A DNA stretch of 64,000 nt from Crocinitomicaceae bacterium (GTDB taxonomy: Bacteria > Bacteroidota > Bacteroidia > Flavobacteriales_D > Crocinitomicaceae): positions 1-64,000 of the forward strand of contig JAGQYP010000013.1 of NCBI GenBank assembly GCA_020436025.1, in the 5' to 3' direction. The translations under genes and the position numbers were made by a program. Numbering within the stretch: position 1 is the stretch's first letter; the number at the start of each line of letters is the position of its first letter. This document shows, piece after piece, positions 17,470-27,665 of the stretch. The notes beneath the pieces were generated by a model. That model saw nothing but the letters and a program-made list of their open reading frames with translations, had not been told where the DNA came from and did not search any database.

Positions 17470-18186
17470 ATGAAAGTTGATATTCTTTGTATTGGGGCGC
17501 ATCCAGATGATGTTGAATTATCTTGTTCGGGAACGGTGTTGAAATCAATTGCACAAGGTAAAAAAGTAGCTCTCATCGATTTGACCGAAGGGGAATTGGG
17601 TTCGAATGGAACAATAGAAACTCGATATGCGGAAGCTGCCGAAGCGTCTAAAATATTAGGAATTTCTGATCGTGTCAATTTAAAAATGCAGGATGGATTT
17701 TTTGAAATCACAGAAGAAAATTTGCGCAAATTAATTGTTCAAATTCGAAGATTTCGACCAGATATTGTTTTGTGTAATGCAGTTTCTGACCGCCACCCGG
17801 ATCACGGTCGTGGAGGAGATCTTGCTTCCAGAGCATGTTTTCTTTCAGGATTGGTTAAAATTAAAACCGAATTGGAAGGAAAAACCCAAGAGAGATGGAG
17901 ACCAAAAGCCGTATATAGATACATACAAGATCGTTATTTGAAGCCTGACTTCGTAGTCGATATTACAGATTTTGTAGATCAAAAAATGGCCTCAATAAAA
18001 GCTTATAAGACTCAATTTTATGATCCGAAACATACTGGAATCAATACCCCGATTTCCGGTGAGAATTTCTTAACCGCTTTAAAAGGAAAATGGGCTGATT
18101 ATGGTCGTTCTATTGGGGTAGATTATGCAGAAGGATTTAATGTTGAGAGACCCATGGGAGTAGAAGACCTCTCCGATATTTTATAA
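17470..18186 (+). CDS. bshB1: bacillithiol biosynthesis deacetylase BshB1
   Basis: A 238-residue zinc-dependent LmbE/PIG-L deacetylase that removes the acetyl group from GlcNAc-malate in bacillithiol synthesis. The zinc-site motif GAHPDDVELSCSGT (about residues 10-23) and the second ligand motif SDRHPDHGRGGDLA are clear. The subgroup features LTEGELGSNGT and ETRYAEAAEASKILG are those of BshB1. This suggests the organism uses bacillithiol as its low-molecular-weight thiol. Its stop codon overlaps the next start (TAATG). Confidence 0.93.
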   Translation: MKVDILCIGAHPDDVELSCSGTVLKSIAQGKKVALIDLTEGELGSNGTIETRYAEAAEASKILGISDRVNLKMQDGFFEITEENLRKLIVQIRRFRPDIVLCNAVSDRHPDHGRGGDLASRACFLSGLVKIKTELEGKTQERWRPKAVYRYIQDRYLKPDFVVDITDFVDQKMASIKAYKTQFYDPKHTGINTPISGENFLTALKGKWADYGRSIGVDYAEGFNVERPMGVEDLSDIL

Positions 18187-18446
18187 TGATTAGGAGCTAC
18201 ATATTCATATTCATTTTATTGGGTTGTTCTTCAGAAAAAACAACTCCCAGTCAAGCTCCTGAGAAAGAATCGCAACCGAAAAACAAATCTCCTAAGGAAT
18301 TTGCTCTTGAATATTGTGAATGCATGAAAAATGATCAGGCTACCAAAAGTTGTGAATCCATTTTAAGTGAATTTCAGTCTACATTTGGAAAACAAAACAA
18401 GGAGGCTGAAAAAGAATTTTCAATTGAAATGCAGAACTGTTTGTAA
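18186..18446 (+). CDS. small Cys-rich lipoprotein, copy 1
   Basis: An 86-residue predicted lipoprotein (FILLGC lipobox, Cys about 14). A polar P/K/E-rich linker leads to a compact C-terminal domain with spacing FALEYCECM...C..I...F...C. It shares this Cys layout with the next gene (18486-18716), so the two are tandem paralogs. The four domain Cys could form two disulfides. Function unknown. It starts inside the bshB1 stop codon. Confidence 0.78.
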   Translation: MIRSYIFIFILLGCSSEKTTPSQAPEKESQPKNKSPKEFALEYCECMKNDQATKSCESILSEFQSTFGKQNKEAEKEFSIEMQNCL

Positions 18447-18485
18447 GAATTTCTTAAATTCAGAAAACAAAAGTTAGAACGCAAT

Positions 18486-18716
18486 ATGCTCAAAATCATC
18501 TGTTTTAGTGCCGTATCAAGTTTAATTCTCATCTCTTGTGGATCAAAAACTCCAGAAGATTATGCAAAAGAATATTGTCAGTGCATGCAACAATACCAAG
18601 ATAATCCTGTCAGATGTAAGGATATTCTTGAAGATGCGAAATCAGAATTCGGCGAAGACAATGAAGAAGCTAAAAAGGAATTTAAAAATGCGTATAAATC
18701 CTGTATGGAAGAATAG
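18486..18716 (+). CDS. small Cys-rich lipoprotein, copy 2
   Basis: A 76-residue predicted lipoprotein (LILISC lipobox, Cys about 18). The C-terminal domain YAKEYCQCMQQY...C..IL..A...FG..N.EAKKEF...C matches copy 1 position by position. Its linker is shorter. The stop is 2 bp from that of the convergent FG-GAP gene. Function unknown. Confidence 0.78.
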   Translation: MLKIICFSAVSSLILISCGSKTPEDYAKEYCQCMQQYQDNPVRCKDILEDAKSEFGEDNEEAKKEFKNAYKSCMEE

Positions 18717-18718
18717 AT

Positions 18719-20743
18719 TTAATTCTTTATAAATCGCATCGACTTATAAATTCCATTGATTTTAAATTGGACCATGTAAATTCCAGCTTCCCAATTTGAA
18801 ATGCTCACCTTTCCATCTCCAATCAATTCATCCCATATCTTTTTCCCATTTGAATCAAATACAGTTAATTGGGTATTAGAAGGAATATTCCCTTCAATAT
18901 TGATGAAATCATTCGCTGGATTTGGATATAGAAAGATCTCAATTTGACTATTCTCATTTATTCCCGCTAGAAATGGATTACTGGCATTGGAATAGGTAGA
19001 ACTAAAACTTGGTCTGGAAAGAGAGGAACACGGACTAGTGTTTAGAGCCATCACCCTATAATTTGTAATCGCATTACCAGTTGGACTAAAATCAGTAAAA
19101 GTTGTTGCTGAATTCAACACAGCAAAAAGCAAATCATAGGTTCCATCATTTTGGGGATCTCTAAAAACTCGATAAAAATCAAAATTATATCCTGAAGCCG
19201 GAGTCCAGTTTAAAACTACATTTCCAGTTGCATCATCAGAGTTTAAGTGAATCGTTGTATGTGCACTTGAAGAATCACTCTCTACTCCACAAATATTAAG
19301 AGTAGAAATTTTATACGAATAAGCCGTTTGATTAACATCAATTGGATCGTAGAATTCATTGATAGCGTAATATTGAGTTGCTCCGATTTTAGAATAATTA
19401 TTCATTCCGGCTATGGAACGGAATATATAAAACGAATCTACCAAAGTAGTTTTGATACCTTCCCATAAAACATAATTCCCTGTACTTGAACTATCCGAAG
19501 AAACAGCGCAAAGTGATTGATCTGTTTTGTGTGTACATATTTCATAATAATATGCCGCTCCTGATTTTACAGTGGTACCCGTTGCTTGGAGTGCACCAAT
19601 CACATAATTCAATCCATCCAAAGAACATGAATAACCGTATCTCCAGTTGAGCAATGCATCAGTTGAACACTGGTTGTATTCATGAATCCATTCATTCAGT
19701 ACAGCATCATATCGAATTAAATAATTTGATCCTCCATTACTTACGAATTCATCATTATTTAACGCGGTTACAATGGCGGTATTCCCTTCAATATCTACAT
19801 CAAATCCAAACCAATCGTCAATATTTACATCCGCTTGAAATAAAATCTCTTCTTCCGTCCATGTAGTACCAGATCTTCTAAAAATATATGCAGCTCCAGA
19901 AGAAGACACAGAATTATTGGCACCAAACGCACCAACGATTAATATCGAGTCGTTGATTGCGGTCGAAAAACCAAAACTATGAGAAGAAGCCCCATCAGAT
20001 GGAGATAATTTCTGTTCAAAAACCCATGTTGCTCCATTAAAAGCATAAACAAATGCTGTTCCTGCATCGGTAGCTGCATCATCATCTAAAGTAGCTCCAA
20101 CTATGAATCGATCTTTATGAATTGCCACAGAATAGCCAAAAAACTCATTTCCAAACTCAACAAAATTACTTGTCACTTTTTGCAATTCTGCCCAGTTATT
20201 ATTGTCCAAATGATAAACGTAAACAGCACCCGTATTAGGCGCAAGAGCATCATCTTTTGGCACTCCAACTACAATAGTGGTATCATCAATCGCAACAGAT
20301 CTCCCATATTCGTCTCCAGCGGCGCCAGATGATGCCAATAACTTCTTAACGAAAGTGAAATTAGAACCATTGTATTCATACACATAGGCCGCTCCAGCAT
20401 CAATACCTCCCTCATCATTTTTTGGTGCTCCAACTATTAAATGTGTTCCATTAAAATCAAGAGTTGCTCCAAAGAAATCATTAGAAGTTCCATCCGGAGA
20501 TTCGATTTCGGATTGAAAAACCCAACTTCCAGCTATTCTTTTAAAATATTGAAACGACCCAACACTGTCATTACCGGAAATATCCTTAAACGGTGCCCCC
20601 ACGATCAAAACATCTCCTTTTAAACAAGTAGCTCCTCCAAAACCATCTCCATTAACAAGACCTGAAGGTTGAATTTTTTCTTCATCAACTGCAAATAAAA
20701 ATTGAGAGAAAAGAATAACTGCAAACAAACAAAATAGCTTCAT
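18719..20743 (-). CDS. FG-GAP/integrin-like propeller protein with T9SS sorting domain
   Basis: A 674-residue secreted protein. The signal peptide MKLFCLFAVILFSQFLFA is followed by about seven repeats of the FG-GAP type (GDGFGGA...LIVGAPFKD, FGATLDFNGTHLIVGAPKND, YGRSVAIDDTTIVVGVPKDD). Two fibronectin-III-like modules follow (about 400-580). A type A T9SS C-terminal domain (about 600-674) has IFLYPNPANDFINIEG and GIYMVQFK. The open frame extends 30 codons further upstream, but I chose ATG 20743 because it begins the signal peptide and a TATATTTG promoter lies just upstream at 20759-20766, inside that extension. Likely a cell-surface binding protein. Confidence 0.87.
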   Translation of the reverse strand: MKLFCLFAVILFSQFLFAVDEEKIQPSGLVNGDGFGGATCLKGDVLIVGAPFKDISGNDSVGSFQYFKRIAGSWVFQSEIESPDGTSNDFFGATLDFNGTHLIVGAPKNDEGGIDAGAAYVYEYNGSNFTFVKKLLASSGAAGDEYGRSVAIDDTTIVVGVPKDDALAPNTGAVYVYHLDNNNWAELQKVTSNFVEFGNEFFGYSVAIHKDRFIVGATLDDDAATDAGTAFVYAFNGATWVFEQKLSPSDGASSHSFGFSTAINDSILIVGAFGANNSVSSSGAAYIFRRSGTTWTEEEILFQADVNIDDWFGFDVDIEGNTAIVTALNNDEFVSNGGSNYLIRYDAVLNEWIHEYNQCSTDALLNWRYGYSCSLDGLNYVIGALQATGTTVKSGAAYYYEICTHKTDQSLCAVSSDSSSTGNYVLWEGIKTTLVDSFYIFRSIAGMNNYSKIGATQYYAINEFYDPIDVNQTAYSYKISTLNICGVESDSSSAHTTIHLNSDDATGNVVLNWTPASGYNFDFYRVFRDPQNDGTYDLLFAVLNSATTFTDFSPTGNAITNYRVMALNTSPCSSLSRPSFSSTYSNASNPFLAGINENSQIEIFLYPNPANDFINIEGNIPSNTQLTVFDSNGKKIWDELIGDGKVSISNWEAGIYMVQFKINGIYKSMRFIKN

Positions 20744-20758
20744 AGTGAATATTTTACG

Positions 20759-20790
20759 CAAATATAAATCGATAAGTTGGAAGAGAGCAA
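20759..20790 (-). promoter_or_regulatory. promoter of FG-GAP protein gene
   Basis: Minus strand: TTG at 20790-20788, a 21-nt spacer, then TATATTTG at 20766-20759, ending 15 nt before ATG 20743. It decides the start of the downstream gene. Confidence 0.6.
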
Positions 20791-20881
20791 AAAAAAAGGG
20801 CTGAACTCTCAACCCAATTTCCATACCTAACAAAAGGTGTTAATAAATGATCCGTATGGTTCCTGTTACGACAGTGATTTA

Positions 20882-21457
20882 TTAATGTTTCACTTTTGCG
20901 ATAAAAAATAATTCTCTTCCCGATCTTGGTTCAATAGAATTATGGGCTTCCGTCATGGTAATCAATTCAAAATATTGGCTAAAAAGCTCTCTATATTCCT
21001 CTTCGCAGCCTCCGAATGGCGGTCCTCCATCAAATTCAGTGTTAAATAAAAGTCCGACCAATTTTCCTTCTTTTTTTAAAAGACTTTTCATTTTTACAAC
21101 ATATTTTGCTCTTAATTCTGGCAACAATGCACAGAAAAAAGTTTGTTCTAAAATGAGATCAAATTGACCATCAAACTCAAAAAAATCTTCGCAAATCAAA
21201 TTTTTCACTGGAAAATCGGGGCATTTCTTATGGAAATTTTGAAGTGCCAATTCAGATACATCCAAAGTAAAAACATTTTTAAATCCCTGATCCCAAAGAT
21301 AAATGGCTTCATGAGCATTGCCACATCCAGGTATTAAAATGGAAATTTCTTTATCTTCAATTTGATCAATATATTCTTTCAAAGGCTGGCTTACTTGACC
21401 TATATCCCAACCTGTTTGCCCATCCCTATACCTTTGATTCCAATAATTTTTATCCAT
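20882..21457 (-). CDS. TPMT-family SAM-dependent methyltransferase
   Basis: 191 residues from ATG 21457 (an upstream GTG at 21496 would add 13). The N-terminal WNQRYRDGQTGWDIG and the SAM-binding ILIPGCGNAHEA are hallmarks of the thiopurine S-methyltransferase (PF05724) group, as are LDVSELAL and EQTFFCAL. Bacterial members methylate thiol, selenium or halide substrates, and the substrate here is unknown. It is a single gene in a compact neighbourhood, divergent from the fatty acid hydroxylase. Confidence 0.88.
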   Translation of the reverse strand: MDKNYWNQRYRDGQTGWDIGQVSQPLKEYIDQIEDKEISILIPGCGNAHEAIYLWDQGFKNVFTLDVSELALQNFHKKCPDFPVKNLICEDFFEFDGQFDLILEQTFFCALLPELRAKYVVKMKSLLKKEGKLVGLLFNTEFDGGPPFGGCEEEYRELFSQYFELITMTEAHNSIEPRSGRELFFIAKVKH

Positions 21458-21526
21458 TTTTAATAAATTTTCTTGCAATTTCTTGATTTTCTGCACTCAT
21501 AATGTAAAACAAAAAAAGAAGTTGAT

Positions 21527-21534
21527 TAAATTTG
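21527..21534 (+). promoter_or_regulatory. -7 element of fatty acid hydroxylase gene
   Basis: TAAATTTG matches TAnnTTTG and lies 30 nt before ATG 21565. It overlaps an in-frame TTG at 21532, which makes that TTG an unlikely start. Confidence 0.5.
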
Positions 21535-21564
21535 TCGGCGAAAGCAACAAGAAATTTACACAAC

Positions 21565-22239
21565 ATGAAAGAGGTTAACGAAAGAAGAGATGACGTCGTT
21601 GTATACCCAAACGACAATTCTCCACAGTTATTTAAGAATAAATTCTTAGAGTTTCTAACCAAAACTCATCCAGCAGTTATTTTTATTATGTATTCAATTA
21701 TTGCTGGATTTTTAATGTGGTATTATTACACTGAAATAAATCCTAGCTGGCAATACATTGTGGGCTTCTTTTTCATTGGATTTTTCAGTTGGACTTTGGC
21801 TGAGTATTTAATGCATCGTTGGTTGTATCATAAGATAAAAGATGCTACCTATAATACTGGATTGCAATATCTTTTGCATGGAATTCATCACAAACATCCA
21901 AACGATCCGTCTAGGATGGTTTTACCACCCGTACCTAGTTTGATTATTGCGTCTATTTTCTTTTCCTTGTTTTACTTGATTATGGGGAATTATTCTTTCA
22001 TTTTTTCTCCAGGATTCATGATTGGATATAGCACCTACATGACCATTCATTATTCAACGCACATTATTGCTCCTCCAAATAATTTTTTCAAGTACATCTG
22101 GAATCATCACAACATTCATCATTATCAGCAACATGATAAAGCTTTTGGTGTGACTACTCCGATTTGGGATTTTGTTTTTGGAACGATGCCAAAAAAAGGA
22201 AGAAAAACTGTCAATATCATATACAAAAAGACAGCTTAA
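21565..22239 (+). CDS. sterol desaturase/fatty acid hydroxylase family membrane protein
   Basis: A 224-residue integral membrane di-iron enzyme. It has membrane helices around residues 30-75 and 120-155 and the His-box set EYLMHRWLYH, HGIHHKHP, HYSTH and WNHHNIHHYQQHD. The family introduces a hydroxyl or double bond into lipid chains. In Bacteroidota close relatives hydroxylate fatty acids of sphingolipids or ornithine lipids, but the substrate cannot be read from sequence. ATG 21565 was chosen over an in-frame TTG. Its TAA overlaps the opposite-strand TAA of the DUF3810 gene in the palindrome TTAA. Confidence 0.9.
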   Translation: MKEVNERRDDVVVYPNDNSPQLFKNKFLEFLTKTHPAVIFIMYSIIAGFLMWYYYTEINPSWQYIVGFFFIGFFSWTLAEYLMHRWLYHKIKDATYNTGLQYLLHGIHHKHPNDPSRMVLPPVPSLIIASIFFSLFYLIMGNYSFIFSPGFMIGYSTYMTIHYSTHIIAPPNNFFKYIWNHHNIHHYQQHDKAFGVTTPIWDFVFGTMPKKGRKTVNIIYKKTA

Positions 22240-23264
22240 TCATTCTTCTTTTTGAACGCTAAAATCAGGTCAATCATTCTGTCGTATTTAGGATCATAAA
22301 CGAAGAAACCAGACATTAATAGATCTTCAAACACATAAGGATTCCAAACGATGTTTACGTCTTTTATGTGATGAGCCAAATATTGCAAATAGATAATTCT
22401 TCCGGAATACTTTACAAAGGGATGCGATGAGCGCTCACATGCCATATAGGCTAGAAAGTTGGCAGTTCCTTCATCAGCAAAACCGTAGGCATGAGCCAAT
22501 TCATGCGCATATAAAAATGGAATATACAGCGGTCGAAATCCTCTATCCATGTTTGCTTCACCTAAAAATGGATTATAATACCCTGTAATTCCAAAAGACG
22601 AAAGGAATCCGAAAGGTTTAATAAATCTCATGGCTGGATTCCCAACAGGCTCATATCCAAAGTCCTTCATCACGTCCTCAAGGTTTTCTTTTACGATTTC
22701 ATCTAAATTTTCAGGAATATCTTTTAATGTGGGTACATTATTTTTATAAAATTTGATATTCATGCGGGTTTCAATCGCCTTTTTTCTTTGAATGTGAAAT
22801 TCTGTAAGAATCATGGCCTCTGTATTATGAGTCATTTCCAAATCTAGTTTTTGCTCAATGGGAATTCTATGGTAATTGAATCCCCACAAAAAAGAAAATG
22901 CCACAACTATTTTGGATGCAAATGAGAGTATAGAAATAATGAGAAGTTTAAACTTTAGCCCTAACGGAATCAGTTTGACCATAAAAACCAATCTTACCCA
23001 CATAAATACTCTGTAAATTAATGAACCCAAAATGAACATCAACAAGAAATAAAATAAGCTAAAAGGAATCAAACCTATTGTGTAATCAAAGCAATAGCGA
23101 ACTCCTATGAAAAACCCATTTGAATAATATGCTTCTACAAATTCTGGAAAGGCGGAAAGTACAAAATGCAAAGTCAGGGTGATCAATCCAGCAATAATCC
23201 AGATCACTCTGGTATCGATTAATTCTAGTATTTTTTTATGTCTTTTCTCTGCGTGATTCTTCAA
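22236..23264 (-). CDS. DUF3810 family membrane metallopeptidase-like protein
   Basis: A 342-residue protein with three N-terminal membrane helices (about 15-32, 50-75, 92-125). A soluble domain carries HELAHAYGFADEGTANFLAY, an HExxH zinc-site motif (His about 254 and 258) with a downstream Glu. This is the DUF3810 pattern of Bacteroidota, presumed to be a membrane peptidase, with no substrate known. No ATG precedes the first helix. The only usable start is TTG at 23262-23264, about 22 nt downstream of a TAATTTTG -7 element. Confidence 0.85.
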   Translation of the reverse strand: MKNHAEKRHKKILELIDTRVIWIIAGLITLTLHFVLSAFPEFVEAYYSNGFFIGVRYCFDYTIGLIPFSLFYFLLMFILGSLIYRVFMWVRLVFMVKLIPLGLKFKLLIISILSFASKIVVAFSFLWGFNYHRIPIEQKLDLEMTHNTEAMILTEFHIQRKKAIETRMNIKFYKNNVPTLKDIPENLDEIVKENLEDVMKDFGYEPVGNPAMRFIKPFGFLSSFGITGYYNPFLGEANMDRGFRPLYIPFLYAHELAHAYGFADEGTANFLAYMACERSSHPFVKYSGRIIYLQYLAHHIKDVNIVWNPYVFEDLLMSGFFVYDPKYDRMIDLILAFKKKND

Positions 23265-23286
23265 AATAGAATGCTTAGGATTAAGA

Positions 23287-23294
23287 CAAAATTA
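23287..23294 (-). promoter_or_regulatory. -7 element of DUF3810 gene
   Basis: TAATTTTG on the minus strand matches TAnnTTTG and ends 22 nt before the TTG start at 23264. Confidence 0.45.
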
Positions 23295-23320
23295 AGGGAA
23301 AAACTATTGGGGATTTGGAT

Positions 23321-25459
23321 TTAAGGAATTTTATAAGCAAATATTAGAATATCATCCACTTGCTCTTGAATTCCTCTCCATTCTTCAAAAAATTTATCCA
23401 GCTCTTCTTTTTGTTCCTCCATCGGTTTAGATGAAACATCTAAAAGCAGTTTTTTAAAGGGTTTTGTTCTAAGTTTCTTATTTCCTTCTCCTCCAAATTG
23501 ATCCGGATATCCATCTGTAAATTGATAAATAATATCTCCTGAATTTACCGGAATAATTACATTTTCAAATTCTACATTTCGATTATAAGAGTTTGAACCA
23601 ATTGAGGATTTTGTTCCCTTGTATTCCAATAAATCTCCATCTCGAATGATGTAAATAGGTCTCATAGCTCCAGAAAAATGGATTTCGTTTCTCTTTTTGA
23701 AATGAACAATCATAGAAAGATCCATTCCATCTTTAGGTTGCAAGCTATTCTGAGAGAATTGTAGGTACCCGTTCAGCCTCTTATTAAATAAATTAAGAGC
23801 TGTTGAAGGTTGAATCACTTTTTCATCATTTACTACATTATTGATGATATTGTAAGCAAACATACTCATAAATGCTCCCGGCACACCATGACCTGTACAG
23901 TCAATAGATAGCAATACTTCCGTATCACCGTAATTGTGGTACCAATAGAAATCTCCTGAAACAATATCCTTAGGTTTATGCAAGATGAAATAATCTTTCA
24001 AAAACTGTGAGATATACTCCTTCCTAGGAAGAATTGCACTCTGAAGTCTTCTTGCATACAGAATACTATCTGTAATATCCTTATTCTTAGATTCTAAGGC
24101 ATTTTTCTGTATTTCAATCAATCTATTTCGGTCCTCAACCAACTTATTTTGAAAAATAAGATCATTATGAGCTTCATGTCTTTCTTTAATTCTTTTACGA
24201 TTAAAAATGAGTCCTAGAATGAAAACCACAACGGTCAGGATGGCAATCGCGACGGCCCAAATTTTTTGGATGTGTTCCTTGTTTGAAATTGCATCTTGTT
24301 CCGCTTTTCTTGCTTTCAAGAGTTCATTTTCCTTTTCAATTTGCTCAGTCTTATATTTCTCTTGTAATTCATTGATCTTGTACGAAGTTTTTTCTCCAAA
24401 AACCATCTCTTTTACAGCCTGCAGATCATTTTGAATAAAAAATGCTTTTTTGTAATCCCCTTTCTCTTGATATACTTCTTTCAAATCTTCAAGAACTCGA
24501 ATCTCAATTTCCATCGATTTAATCTGTCTAGAAAGTGCAGCAGCTTTATTCAAATAATCGATAGCCATTCTATAATCCTTTTTCCGTTTTGAAATTTTTG
24601 AGATTACTTGAATTGCCTGAATTTCCCCTCTAATATTCTTGTTAAGCTGAGCCGATTCCTTCGCTTTTTTCGCATAAAACTCGGCCATTTTCAATTTCCC
24701 AAGCTGAGCTAGTACAAGACCTTTTCCTGCATATGCATCGGTTAGATTCGGATAATTTATTTCTCGTTCAAAAATCCGAATGGCACCTTCGTAAAATTCT
24801 AGTGCTTTCGGATATTTTCTCCTCATATAATAGATCTTACCTAGGTTGATCCAAGTGTTCGCAATAGCCAATGAATCTCCTCCTTCAAGTTTGATTTCAA
24901 GTGAGCGCTGATAATAACCCAATGCATCATCATACATTCTAAGAGCTTCATAAATCTCACCGATTCCATTCTCAACTTTCCCAATATCATTTCGAGAACC
25001 TTCATCTTCAAAATAATCCAATGCCTTGTGATAGGCCTTAAGCGCTTTGTCATAGATACCCATCTCAAAGTAGGCAATCCCCATTGCTCGATGCACCTCG
25101 CCTAAAGTCTCTAGATAATCTCCTGGAATAACTATTTTCGCTTTTCGATAATAATCGATTGCTGTCACATAGTCTTTTTTGTAATAAAATATCACACCCT
25201 TTCTATGAAGCCCAAGACCAATGTCGTAATCGCTTTTATCTTTTTTGGCAGCCTCAATATATTTATCAATGTAGTATAAGCTACTATCGTGGTTAACCTT
25301 GGTGTAAATAAAGAAATCTGAAATGTTTTTGTATAGCTTGTAATTGTCTGGCTGCTTGCGACTAGCCCTTTTCAGGGAGTCAAGAATAGGATGATCCACT
25401 CCTACAGAAAAGGAGAATTGCGCAATCATCACAAAACCTATAGCCAACAGTAATCGCAT
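23321..25459 (-). CDS. TPR sensor with SpoIIE-type PP2C phosphatase output
   Basis: A 712-residue signalling protein. The signal peptide (about 1-18) and eight or so tetratricopeptide repeats (about 35-370, e.g. GEVHRAMGIAYFEMGIYDKALKAYHKAL) are predicted to be periplasmic. One membrane helix (about 398-418) is followed by a coiled coil (about 420-465) and a SpoIIE serine phosphatase domain (about 470-712) with IVSGDFYW, DCTGHGVPGAFMS, DGMDLSM and FTDGYPDQFGG metal-site motifs. Such proteins dephosphorylate anti-sigma-factor antagonists. No anti-sigma or STAS gene is adjacent, so the target is unknown. A -7 element lies 5 nt before the ATG. Confidence 0.92.
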   Translation of the reverse strand: MRLLLAIGFVMIAQFSFSVGVDHPILDSLKRASRKQPDNYKLYKNISDFFIYTKVNHDSSLYYIDKYIEAAKKDKSDYDIGLGLHRKGVIFYYKKDYVTAIDYYRKAKIVIPGDYLETLGEVHRAMGIAYFEMGIYDKALKAYHKALDYFEDEGSRNDIGKVENGIGEIYEALRMYDDALGYYQRSLEIKLEGGDSLAIANTWINLGKIYYMRRKYPKALEFYEGAIRIFEREINYPNLTDAYAGKGLVLAQLGKLKMAEFYAKKAKESAQLNKNIRGEIQAIQVISKISKRKKDYRMAIDYLNKAAALSRQIKSMEIEIRVLEDLKEVYQEKGDYKKAFFIQNDLQAVKEMVFGEKTSYKINELQEKYKTEQIEKENELLKARKAEQDAISNKEHIQKIWAVAIAILTVVVFILGLIFNRKRIKERHEAHNDLIFQNKLVEDRNRLIEIQKNALESKNKDITDSILYARRLQSAILPRKEYISQFLKDYFILHKPKDIVSGDFYWYHNYGDTEVLLSIDCTGHGVPGAFMSMFAYNIINNVVNDEKVIQPSTALNLFNKRLNGYLQFSQNSLQPKDGMDLSMIVHFKKRNEIHFSGAMRPIYIIRDGDLLEYKGTKSSIGSNSYNRNVEFENVIIPVNSGDIIYQFTDGYPDQFGGEGNKKLRTKPFKKLLLDVSSKPMEEQKEELDKFFEEWRGIQEQVDDILIFAYKIP

Positions 25460-25464
25460 ACAAT

Positions 25465-25472
25465 CAAATATA
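25465..25472 (-). promoter_or_regulatory. -7 element 5 nt before TPR-SpoIIE start
   Basis: TATATTTG on the minus strand matches TAnnTTTG, followed by ATTGT and the ATG. A TTG lies 23 nt further upstream (25498-25496), slightly longer than the usual 19-21 spacing. Confidence 0.6.
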
Positions 25473-25615
25473 ACTATTCATCTCCTAATATCCTTCAACT
25501 TGCCACGGCTTTAGATAGAAGGTGGAAATGAGTCGCTTAACCATATGTTTTTTCACTTTAAAATCTACCGAGGTAAATAATATTTTAAAAATGAATAAAA
25601 CATTTTAAATTTATT

Positions 25616-25623
25616 TACTTTTG
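25616..25623 (+). promoter_or_regulatory. gdhA promoter -7 element
   Basis: TACTTTTG matches TAnnTTTG and gives a leader of about 40 nt before ATG 25671. No clear TTG -33 is visible. Confidence 0.5.
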
Positions 25624-25664
25624 TTTCCTACGTAAAAAAATCAAAAAAGATATTCTAATATTAA

Positions 25665-27023
<1,359 letters not shown>

Positions 27024-27042
27024 AAAACAAGATCTATAAAAT

Positions 27043-27071
27043 AAAAAAAGCCGCATTTAGCGGCTTTTTTT
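27043..27071. terminator. bidirectional terminator between gdhA and efp
   Basis: AAAAAAAGCCGC (27043-27054) pairs perfectly with GCGGCTTTTTTT (27060-27071) around a 5-nt loop. It gives a T-run on both strands and serves both convergent units. Confidence 0.95.
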
Positions 27072-27089
27072 ATTTCAAATGTATTCAAT

Positions 27090-27656
27090 TTATTCTTTTA
27101 CTCTTTCCATATAATCACCCGTGCGAGTATCGATTTTAATCTTGTCACCAATTTCACAAAATAATGGTACTCTAACCTCAGCACCTGTGTCGATAGTTGC
27201 CGGTTTAAGTGTATTGGTTGCCGTATCTCCTTTTACTCCAGGCTCTGTGTAGGTAATCTCAGCTTCAATATGAATAGGAAGATCCACTACTAAAGGTCTT
27301 TCTTCATCAGCATGAAACAAGATTTCCACCATCATCCCTTCTTGCAGGAATTCACTTTTATCAATCGCACTTTTTGGTAAAAAGATTTGCTCATAAGAAT
27401 CTGTATTCATGAAGTGGTATCCCTCCCCTTCTTCATATAAAAATTGATATTGTCTTCTCTCTACTCTAACAATGTCAATTTTATGTCCTGCCGAAAAAGT
27501 GTTGTCAATCACTTTTCCAGTTTCAATATTCTTTAGTTTTGTACGAACAAATGCAGGTCCTTTACCAGGTTTAACGTGTTGGAATTCAACAACACTTACA
27601 ATTTTCCCGTTAAAGTTGATACAAAGTCCGTTTTTAATTTCTGCTGTTGTAGCCAT
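27090..27656 (-). CDS. efp: translation elongation factor P
   Basis: A 188-residue three-domain tRNA mimic that relieves ribosome stalling at polyproline. The loop VKPGKGPAFVR carries Lys in the position modified in other bacteria. No epmA/epmB or earP gene is seen in the window. The central GHKIDIVRVERR and C-terminal DKIKIDTRTGDYMERV are typical. It is the last gene of the lpxD operon, 9 bp after the ABC ATPase, ending at the bidirectional terminator. Confidence 0.96.
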   Translation of the reverse strand: MATTAEIKNGLCINFNGKIVSVVEFQHVKPGKGPAFVRTKLKNIETGKVIDNTFSAGHKIDIVRVERRQYQFLYEEGEGYHFMNTDSYEQIFLPKSAIDKSEFLQEGMMVEILFHADEERPLVVDLPIHIEAEITYTEPGVKGDTATNTLKPATIDTGAEVRVPLFCEIGDKIKIDTRTGDYMERVKE

Positions 27657-27665
27657 AATCTAATC

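Noticed and set aside
21450-21662. Minus-strand open frame of about 70 codons between the methyltransferase and hydroxylase genes
   Set aside because: It overlaps the true starts of both neighbours, has no recognisable motif and is explained as a shadow of the hydroxylase 5' end.
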